A stretch of DNA of 64,000 bases from the NCBI GenBank assembly GCA_910574455.1, contig CAJSYZ010000006.1:2532156-2596155 (forward strand), read 5' to 3'. A program made the position numbers and the translations under genes. The DNA comes from Trichaptum fuscoviolaceum (lineage: Eukaryota > Basidiomycota > Agaricomycetes > Hymenochaetales > Trichaptaceae). The notes under the pieces were generated by a model. It was not told the DNA's origin, did not search any database, and was given only the letters and a program-made list of their open reading frames with translations. Positions 56,744-64,000 of this stretch are shown here, in pieces; the first letter of the stretch is position 1, and every line of letters starts with the position of its first letter.

Positions 56744-58958
56744 ATGGCGTGCTTGGATATCCCGCCGGACTATGCGCGAATTTTCATACGAAAACTACTG
56801 AAGCAACCGCGTAAAGTGCGTTGAATGTCTCTGTTATGTTAATTCCTAATAACGAAACGTACAGTGTATTGACGATGCATACAACGGATCGCCTGTCGAC
56901 CTCGCATTATTGTCCGAAAGCCTATCGTGAATCCCTGGCTCATTACACGCCGACGTGATGAACATGTTCATCTCACACCTCAACGGAGATGAGCTCTCGC
57001 CGGTGCGGCTGAAATGCATGGAACAGTCACTGTGCGGCATCCGCCTCCTTATGCACACTGCTCACCACCCCTCACAACCCATCGAAGACTGTGCTTGCTA
57101 TGTCACCCTAGCCAGTAATTGGCCTAAAATTCTTGACTGTGCAGAGCTCATCCTTGATGCCGACTTCGACGGCGCCTGCGTGGGCCACAATCTCTTAGAG
57201 AAGCAGATCGCTGCTGTTCTCCACGTTTGGACGGGCGTCCTCAGGCTCGTTGAGAAGATCCACGACGAGTTCGGACGGAGAACCGCGAGCATTGCATCCA
57301 GGTTACTGATGCGGCAAGACAGTCTCGCCATCATGCCTTGCAGTAACGAGGAGACGCTGTGCTCTCTGTATCGCTGTGATATCAATAAGGAGACACTATC
57401 ATATATTTTCGAGACATTCGAAGGTAATCTGGGAAAGATCATGTACACGCTCGCAGCTAGGCTGAGGTTCCTCTCAACGGAGGTGCTCACGGTACAGATG
57501 GTCATTCACATGGAACGTGTGCTATACCTAACAGACCATCTCATCAGAGCGTATGGCTTCCGCCGTCACGCCCCAGAGAACGTGAAAGCAATTGCGCTTA
57601 TTGCCAAGTCGCTGATGCGTATCGCAACGGCAATAAACGCGCCCGCAATGCAAAATGATAGCGCATTCCTCTTCAATGCGTCCATTGCCATCGTTGCCGG
57701 CCTGAAGCTGTACGGAAACATCTCTGGCTACCATAACCTTCCGCTGGCCATCGCCATCGTGCGCCTCGGTCTGTTCGACGTCGTGCTCGCAGTCCACACG
57801 CCTCTCATGCAGCTGTTTGCACCCGAGGAACTCCAGCGAAACGCGTCGCAGTTCTTGTCTCCCATTTTGAGCCGATTTCTGCCCACATTCCTGCTGTATG
57901 GTTCCTTCGTCCAGGTCGTGGCTGCGGCGCTGCGCCCGCTCGTCACGGACAGCCGACTCCGTGCGCTTAAACAGAGCCCCTATGCCGGCGCATGGGGGCG
58001 CTTTGAGCGTCTCCTGCTCGAACGCTACGTGATGAAGACAATGTGGGATACGGAAGCCAAGCATTTCAACGTGCATAGCGTCTGCTGCAACGTGAGTAGC
58101 AACCTTGCCATCTTGTACATCCGGTGACTGAGAAAAGCGCGCGTAGGACGCATGTGAGAAGGCGGATCTTCTCCAGAACTTCAAGAAGTGCAGCAGATGT
58201 CTGAAAGTACGATACTGCTCCGTCGAGTGCCAGAAGGTGCACTGGCGGAATGGACACAGATCGACGTGTGCGCCCCCGAAGCGTGAGGGCGTGACGATGA
58301 ATCAACGTAAGCTACCTTTAATCTTATGCGTATGGGCTAAATTTGACAATAAGCAGAGCTGAGGTACGAGCGGGACAAAGGTCTGCTTGGGATCCTTGCC
58401 ACCACCGACATCATGCGACACCGCGCCAGTATCGACGCACAGGCCACGTCCAAATACCCAGGTGTCCCTACGTGGGACACATGCATCGTTATCGACTACG
58501 TCGACGTCGACGCCCCCGGCTCACCCGATGTGCAGATCCAGCGCGTGCCAATCGAGGGGACGCAGTGGACGCAGTATTTGCGCAAGGACCCGCACACGTT
58601 GAGAAGCCATTACGAACGGCGGAGGCAGGGGAAACACTCGACTTTGATCTTGATGCAGTGCGGGATCGGATTCCCAAGGCTGGAAATTTTGCACGCCGTC
58701 GATTCGCTGGAGAGCGAGACGTACAACTACCCGGTAGCAAAGACCGAGTACCTCAGGTCATCAGCCTTCGATCCGGACGGGACGCGTCTCTCGAGCAAGC
58801 CGGATATGTACGACGAGGTGCTTCGTCGAGTAGACATCGCGAGAAGCGAGGAAAACAGATGGCTTTGCCTTTTGTCAAATGAAGATGAGGGTGATATGAG
58901 ACAGGTGAATATCTTTGACGCCGTTGATGTCATACACAAGGACGTTATGAGGGTATGA
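56744..58958 (+). pseudogene. MYND zinc-finger protein 4, in-frame premature stop
   Basis: Four exons (56744-56815, 56865-58091, 58147-58306, 58357-58958) total 2061 bases, the same length and structure as MYND 2, including the 24-codon first exon (MACLDIPPDYARIF..., ending KQPRK). Family blocks are LLMRQDSLAIMPCSNEETL, NLPLAIAIVRLGLFDVVLAV and LLYGSFVQVVAAALRPLV. The finger reads CCN | DAC, KKCSRC, VRYCSVECQKVHW, GHRSTC. The C-terminal domain has QRVPIEGTQWTQYL, FDPDGTRLSSKPDMYDE and SEENRWLCLL. A single TGA at 56928-56930 interrupts the frame 21 codons into exon 2, where MYND 3 has Arg. CGA to TGA by one C-to-T change explains it. Everything else is open, so the loss is recent, or translation could restart at Met 56958. 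Confidence 0.8.
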
Positions 58959-59370
58959 TAGTCGCGTATGCTGGTATGTTATTCGTAAAGCTTATTCTAA
59001 CTTAGACTTGTGTATGTTATTGACGTTGAATACGTTGAATCAATGCATCCAGTGGGAACAGACTGGACCCTTGCTTCTAAGGAGTTCTAATACTGTATTA
59101 TTCATATGATAAACATGGAAATCGTTCTGAGCTTGGACCCGGGTATCTCAGCGGAATGTTTTTCAGTACTGATCCGGACCTCCTTGGCGACCTCACAAAA
59201 AAATCGTCTTTGGTTCCGGCAGCCTCCTCCCGGAGAAAGATTAAAAGGTCAGTGGACACTGCACGAGCTCAAGAGCTTTTCTACCGCAGCAAATTCTAAA
59301 AGCACTACGTTTTGCAAATACTCGGAACGGCACTTCCAAGATCCGGCACTTCAACTCGCGTCCGCCTTGC
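58959..59370. other. Intergenic, possible upstream exon of the next small gene
   Basis: An open frame 59106-59390 (+) ends in a stop close to the next ATG. It has no motif. No repeat noticed. Confidence 0.3.
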
Positions 59371-59658
59371 ATGCCACGGGAGAAGCGTAAGACTAATTCC
59401 GATTTGCGCGAGAAACAAAATCCGATATCGCTCGACCAAGACGCTAACCCAAATCCAGAGATGAGAGGCCTCCCTACGTCAATAGATCTTGCGCCTGGGC
59501 CTGATGGACGAGATATTACTCTCGATCTGGATGCTGGGCGCGAAGGTTTTGATCCTGATCTCAGAAGGCAAATGGAAGACTTGCGGAGAGAAGTAGAGCG
59601 AATTCGACTAGAGAGGGAGGCACCTCCTACGTATGAATTTCATTTAGGGGAAAGTTAG
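59371..59658 (+). CDS. Small charged coiled-coil protein with PPTYE tail, unknown
   Basis: A 95-residue ATG-led frame, acidic in the middle (DGRDITLDLDAGREGFDPDL). It ends with an amphipathic helix (RRQMEDLRREVERIRLERE) followed by APPTYE, a PPxY motif of the kind bound by WW domains. I have seen similar helix-PPxY endings on larger fungal proteins, so this may be the last exon of a gene whose upstream part is decayed. No catalytic feature. Confidence 0.35.
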   Translation: MPREKRKTNSDLREKQNPISLDQDANPNPEMRGLPTSIDLAPGPDGRDITLDLDAGREGFDPDLRRQMEDLRREVERIRLEREAPPTYEFHLGES

Positions 59659-60669
59659 ACATTTTATTTCCCTCTCATGGTTTTGCACTATTTATTTTTG
59701 GAGAACAATAGTGACATTCTTGGATGAGTACCATTTTTTGTACCCGGTCCTAAATTGCTTTGAGGCACCGTGACACCCACAGGCAATGGTATACCTGATA
59801 TATGAACCCATGTGCCCATGTTTTCCAAGAGTAAAATGACAAGTCGGTCAATGGTAAATAATAGCTTCATAGAAATCACAGGATAACCTAGGGCCCGGGC
59901 GAGTTCAAGTTCTGAAGACGGGACTCGACTCCGAGTCGACACTCATTGCCAGTTTGGGAATCACACAAAGTCTACCCTAAACTGTATCGATTTGACAAGA
60001 CGCAACTTGTCTTCTTCTTACCCATCGAGGTTCTGATACTTTTCTATTGTCATCTTAGAAATAAAAATGATATGGTATACTTGTTCCATGAATACATCAT
60101 ATCGACAATCAGGGGAATAGTCATTGGGAAACGGATGGTTGATCTTCAGGCATTCGCTGTTCCAACTCATTCGGCTCGGAAGTCAGTACGCGCGCGATAT
60201 TCACTTCTAATGCACTATCCGAAACTAATGATTATTTGGTATGAGAACGCTATGCTCTCTTTACTATGGCAAACTTGGATGCCTCTCACGTAAACCCGAA
60301 GATGATAATTGCGGGTTTCCTGTCAGTTTGCATCTCCTTTACTTATGACAAATCTGAAGCTAATGAATAAATTCACTTTCAATGGTCTTTATCTAAACCT
60401 ACATTACTCGCAGCGTTCTTTCAAGTCGGACTACGGGATCCAGGATTCCAGGTTCTTGACGAATTACACGTGACTACTGACCGATGATAGCCGCCAACAA
60501 AGTGACCGGCTTGACTCCTGCACACTATGTCAGATCCCCTCACGCCGAAACAGCAATCGGAAAAAATGACTAATAAAACAAGATCAGAGAACCATCGTTG
60601 TATTCGAATGGTTGCGCATAATCCTTTCATTCAACTAGATTCTATCAGCTTACCTCTCACTGCGTGCCA
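59659..60669. other. Intergenic, no supported gene
   Basis: 59920-59945 is a small actccgagtcgaca patch. From about 60560 the sequence becomes alignable with 54560-54640 (agatcagagaaccatc versus agaccagagaatcatc), marking the left side of the duplicated SEC11 segment. No gene seen before that. Confidence 0.4.
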
Positions 60670-61420
60670 CAGCACCTCTCACAAGCACTCAGTTTTGCTA
60701 TCGTGTTCGCATCTGGCTTAATGATGTGGCATACCCTGAGGCTTATACTGAATACGGATTCGCCTGTTGTCGTTGTCCTCAGGTGAGCTTCTCACTCACT
60801 ACTTCAATATATGACAAGAGCTTAACCGGTGCTTAGTGGCTCAATGGAACCGGCGTTCCATCGTGGAGACATCCTTCTTCTCGCGACGCCCACTGACAAA
60901 CGGTTTACCACCGGCGATATCACCGTATATCAGATTCCAGCTTGGCCTACGCCAATTGTCCACCGCATCATCGAGGTCCACGATGTCGTTTCCGAAGAGT
61001 GAGTGGCACATTCATGTATTGTCAGTTTGTATGATCGTTGAGCTGTCCGTTGCTTGCTTCAGGTATATCGCTGCGTCACCCCTCGGACAGACACAGCTTA
61101 TGTTGACGAAGGGAGACAACAATCCAGAGGATGATATCAGCTTGTACAGAGGCATCCAATGGCTGGAACGGCATCTCATCACCGGGAAGGTCATCGGGTT
61201 AGTGGCAAAATCTCCTACGAATCCTAGTAAGAGCCTGAATTTGACGATAATACAGATACTTGCCATACGCAGGCTACGCCACCATTATTATGGTAAGTTT
61301 TACCCCGAATTGTACACTAATACTGATTGTAAAGACCGACTTGCACAGAATGACTACCCTGCGCTGAAGGTTATCCTCATCGGTGGATGCGCACTATTCG
61401 CCGCGTTTCAGCGCGAGTGA
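60670..61420 (+). CDS. SEC11: SEC11-like signal peptidase catalytic subunit, copy 2 (N-terminus unclear)
   Basis: Exons 60670-60782, 60837-60998, 61063-61197, 61256-61292 and 61349-61420 join in phase (introns 54-64 bp). The reading is [20 protein letters not shown] (signal-anchor helix), then [20 protein letters not shown] with the catalytic Ser in GSMEP, and [12 protein letters not shown] with the catalytic His. It continues with [17 protein letters not shown], with the catalytic Asp region, [12 protein letters not shown], and finally [20 protein letters not shown]. In living cells this S26B peptidase of the ER complex removes signal peptides. All catalytic residues are present. No in-frame ATG exists for the first ~10 residues expected before QHLSQAL: upstream is a stop, so either a tiny first exon was missed or the 5' end is broken. 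It could be a functional second SEC11 or a young pseudogene. Confidence 0.65.
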
Positions 61421-61713
61421 TTGTCTTTTTAGCGTAGAGAACCTCAAAGCTATGATAGTGTATGAGCTGGGGAAACAATCTCTCTTTTATTCAATTTTAA
61501 AGTAAAATAGCCTTCTCTGGGCGCCTCTCATCAAAACAGGCAACCTACAATTTGAAAATAACTCGGAAGTTAAAATTAAGCGCCGACGACCCTGCCAATT
61601 GCGAAATTGAGCTGAACGTGATTCCCGTTCTTCGTCCTAACCTTGCCCGTGTTAAACAACGGGTAACGACTTTTCAAAGTCTACGAATGATGACTCGAAA
61701 GCAAGAGGGAAAC

Positions 61714-63526
61714 ATGGCGGAAGAACTGAACCTACAACCATTTGCAGAGCCAACTTGGCTCTCATCATCGGCATCACCGTACTTAAGAAACCTTAGGTCT
61801 CCTACTCAAGCTTTGCTCATATTAATCTAATTTAGCTATCACACCAACTCCCACCACACTCTCCGAAGACAAGTTCGCTCCTTCCTCGAAGCTGAGATAT
61901 TCCCTCATGTGCAGAAATGGGAACAGGAAGGTAAGCACGCTTGTGCTGTGATCTGTTTTCTCCTTTTCATCGCCAAATCCCATAGGTTATGTGCCAGACG
62001 AGGTATTGGCAGAAAATATAAGAGTTGGCTAGCTCGCACTGATGTCTTAACGAGGCGTACCGCAAAATGGCTGATGCAGGACTGGTCCTCCCTTCGCTCC
62101 CAGCAAAGTACAGAAATGGAAGACCTTTGCCCGCTGGCATACCTCACGATGGTGATTGACCCTCTGTCAGAAGCTAATTCACTACTAATATCTGCAAAGA
62201 ATGGGACTTTTTTCACACCATGCTGGTAAGCCGATTCAAGTCTTCACTTCCATCACTCCTAATTCGCTTGCAGTTGAACCAAGAAATCTCTCGCGCGCCT
62301 GCAAACGGGCCCATGTGGGGACTTAATTCTGGTAACACTATCGGCTGCCCGCCTATTCTGCACTTTGGAACAGAGGCTCAACGTGAAGCATATCTTCCGC
62401 GAGTACACCGGGGCGAGATTCGCTTCTGTCTCGCTGTCACCGAACCAGGAGGTCCGTCCTCTTTACTTTTGATCGTGGATTAATAAAGACGACAATCATG
62501 CAGCTGGATCTGATGTCTCTGGCATAACGACAAGCGCACTCCCCGACCCGTCCGACCCCGACTACTTCCTCGTGAATGGCCGCAAGAAATGGATCACGAA
62601 CGGGATGTGGGCCGATTACGCCACGACGCTCGTGCGCACGTCTGGCCCAACAGCGCCTCGCACAGAGTACTCTCTTCTCATCATCCCTCTGCGCTCTACA
62701 TCATCTTCATCTTCATCTGCGCCCCCTCCTGGCCCCAATCCCCGTGCCCTGGTACCGGGGCTTACCATGCGCAAGATCGCGACATCTGGGCTGAACGGCT
62801 CTGGCGCAGCGCTCCTCGTGTTCCACGACGTGCGGGTGCCCCGCTCGAACCTCATTGGCGTACAGGGAAGCGGCTTTGCCATGGTCATGGCGAACTTCAA
62901 CCCCGAGCGGCTCGCGCTGGCGGGGTCTGCGCTGGTGCTGGCGCGAACATGCCTCAGCGAGGCGATGGCGCATGCGGGGAGGCGGAAGACGTTCGGCCGA
63001 GCTCTGATTGAAAACCAGGTATGTTTGCTCTTAACTTCGGTGCCTTCCGAGTCCAACATTGTCGGTAGATCATAAGAGCGAAGCTCGCAGGGATGGTTCG
63101 CAGTCTCGAGTCGACCCATGCGTGGTTTGAACGTGTCGTGTGGGAAGTTGAGCAGAAGGCTGCGAGGTCGGCGAAAGGCGCTACGAAGGACTATGCCGCT
63201 GCTTTCGCCGACCCGGAGCTAGGAGCCCGAGTTGCGCTCGTCAAGGTGCAGGCAGGAAAGGTACATCCCGAAGTTTTCTGTCCTTCTCGTATCTCACACT
63301 TGCCTAGACTCTCGAGCTGCTCTCGCGCGAAGCTCAGCAGATCTTTGGCGGAGCAGGGGCGACGAGGGAGGGACCAGGCGCAGTCGTTGAGCAAATTAGC
63401 CGGGACATGCGCGTATGGGTCGTTGGCGGCGGGAGCGAGGAGATCCTCGATGATCTTGGAATGCGGCTTGCGCTCATGAGAAATAGCCGCCCGAGACACG
63501 AAGAAAGGATCAATCCCAAACTTTGA
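61714..63526 (+). CDS. Acyl-CoA dehydrogenase family flavoprotein
   Basis: Nine exons close in phase to 473 residues: 61714-61796, 61836-61930, 61986-62002, 62055-62151, 62200-62225, 62274-62451, 62504-63018, 63069-63260, 63308-63526. The first intron, 39 bp, is unusually short. The start MAEELNLQPFAEPTWL is followed by the N-terminal helical domain (VRSFLEAEIFPHVQKWEQEG, VPDEAYRKMADAGL). The flavin-contact region is CLAVTEPGAGSDVSGI, then VNGRKKWITNG. The C-terminal domain has FNPERLALAGSALVLARTCL, then RRKTFGRALIENQ, QQIFGGAGATREGPG and VVGGGSEEILDDLGMRLAL. The family oxidises acyl-CoA at C2-C3 using FAD. The usual catalytic base (Glu of the late segment) could be in the GGGSEEI region but cannot be fixed here. 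The gene appears intact, unlike its truncated duplicate at 55.7 kb. Confidence 0.88.
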
Positions 63527-63555
63527 ATGGCTACATTAGTATCTACTGTGAGAAA

Positions 63556-64000
63556 TTACACTCCTTGTATTTGTCTACATTGCTCCTCTATAGCCTCGAA
63601 AATATCTAGCTGGGCTACATCATTCGCACGTCGTACGTTACAAATCCAACTGTTTTCGGCAGTTCTCATTCTGAAAGAATGCAATGCTTCCAAGATGATA
63701 TCTACTGTGTCCAGCGAGCTCTGCAGGCGCGTGCCATCAGGGTCGAAGGCCGCAGTCCTGAGATTTTCGGGGAGCATATGACCAGTTGCTTTTCCTTTAT
63801 CCTCGAGTTTACTGAAGTGATGGAAAGAATCTGGATTCGGATACGTGAAGCCATTCTGGATCAAGATCAGACACGAGTCCCTCCCCATCCGTATTCTTTC
63901 GTAGTGCTTCTCCACGGCATCTGAGCCTAGGTGTTGCGACCATTGTGCTTCCTCGATTGGAACAGCTTGAATCTCGATGTTGGGTGTGGCCTGTGTTTGG
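63556..64000 (-). CDS. MYND-family protein 5, C-terminal domain only (continues past window)
   Basis: On the minus strand the window opens inside an exon reading NIEIQAVPIEEAQWSQHL, CLILIQNGFTYPNPDSF, FDPDGTRLQSSLDTVD and ENSWICNVRR, ending DIFEAIEEQCRQIQGV. These are the C-terminal blocks of MYND 2-4 (VPIEG.QW..YL, FDPDGTRL, ENRW..., DIFEA). The finger and helical body would lie to the right, outside the window. Its stop is 30 bp from that of the acyl-CoA dehydrogenase gene on the other strand, so the two genes converge. No disruption in the visible part. Confidence 0.8.
   Translation of the reverse strand, partial: QTQATPNIEIQAVPIEEAQWSQHLGSDAVEKHYERIRMGRDSCLILIQNGFTYPNPDSFHHFSKLEDKGKATGHMLPENLRTAAFDPDGTRLQSSLDTVDIILEALHSFRMRTAENSWICNVRRANDVAQLDIFEAIEEQCRQIQGV

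Noticed and set aside
57528..58184. Long minus-strand open frame (218 codons)
   Set aside because: It lies wholly antisense to the MYND 4 helical exon, which has family homology; it is a shadow frame.

Overview
This window looks like nuclear DNA of a mushroom-forming basidiomycete (Agaricomycetes). Genes are split by many short GT-AG introns (mostly 47-68 bp). The transposase at the left edge is of the Plavaka type that is abundant in this group. The gene and pseudogene set (CLF1/crooked-neck, SEC11, Itr-type inositol transporter, dihydroxyacetone kinase, PMC1-like ATPase, BCS1-like AAA) is fungal. All exon coordinates were worked out by hand from splice signals, reading phase and remembered family patterns; no database was searched.

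Layout. 0-1.5 kb: 3' end of a Plavaka-type transposase gene. 1.75-3.8 kb: a three-exon gene of unknown function (-). 5.06-5.98 kb: a PA-clan (trypsin-fold) protease-like reading frame (+). 7.3-8.4 kb: a decayed BCS1-like AAA ATPase. 9.3-10.15 kb: a compact DEDDy 3'-5' exonuclease gene (+). 11.5-13.3 kb: a nine-exon FAD-dependent monooxygenase-like gene (-) whose 5' end is cut off exactly where a transposon begins.

13.3-26.5 kb is a nest of mobile elements. A 5.6 kb element with ~77-bp terminal inverted repeats carries a piece of a P-type Ca2+-ATPase gene. That piece is itself split by a 3.8 kb element with a perfect 8-bp target duplication. A sister copy of that inner element splits a CLF1 pseudogene, which is fused to a histidine-kinase fragment and lies between diverged inverted repeats. 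A 424-bp hAT-type MITE with a perfect 8-bp duplication lies between them. 27.4-28.9 kb holds a small copia-type retrotransposon with LTR, primer site, gag and polypurine tract but no pol.

29.5-34.6 kb returns to ordinary metabolism: an eight-exon inositol-transporter-like MFS gene and a five-exon dihydroxyacetone kinase gene, both on the minus strand with every exon phase closing. 35.3-43.7 kb holds three MYND zinc-finger genes and a relic of a fourth copy. A further family member (56.7-59.0 kb, + strand) has a premature stop, and another begins at the right edge (63.55 kb to end). Three of them share a 24-codon first exon, a helical body, a MYND finger split by an intron at one conserved place, and a C-terminal domain I cannot name. 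46.5-50.3 kb encodes a 1188-residue serine-rich, largely disordered protein. 54.6-55.8 and 60.6-61.8 kb are two diverged copies of one segment (SEC11 signal peptidase plus the start of an acyl-CoA dehydrogenase gene). Only the second copy continues into a complete acyl-CoA dehydrogenase gene (61.7-63.5 kb).
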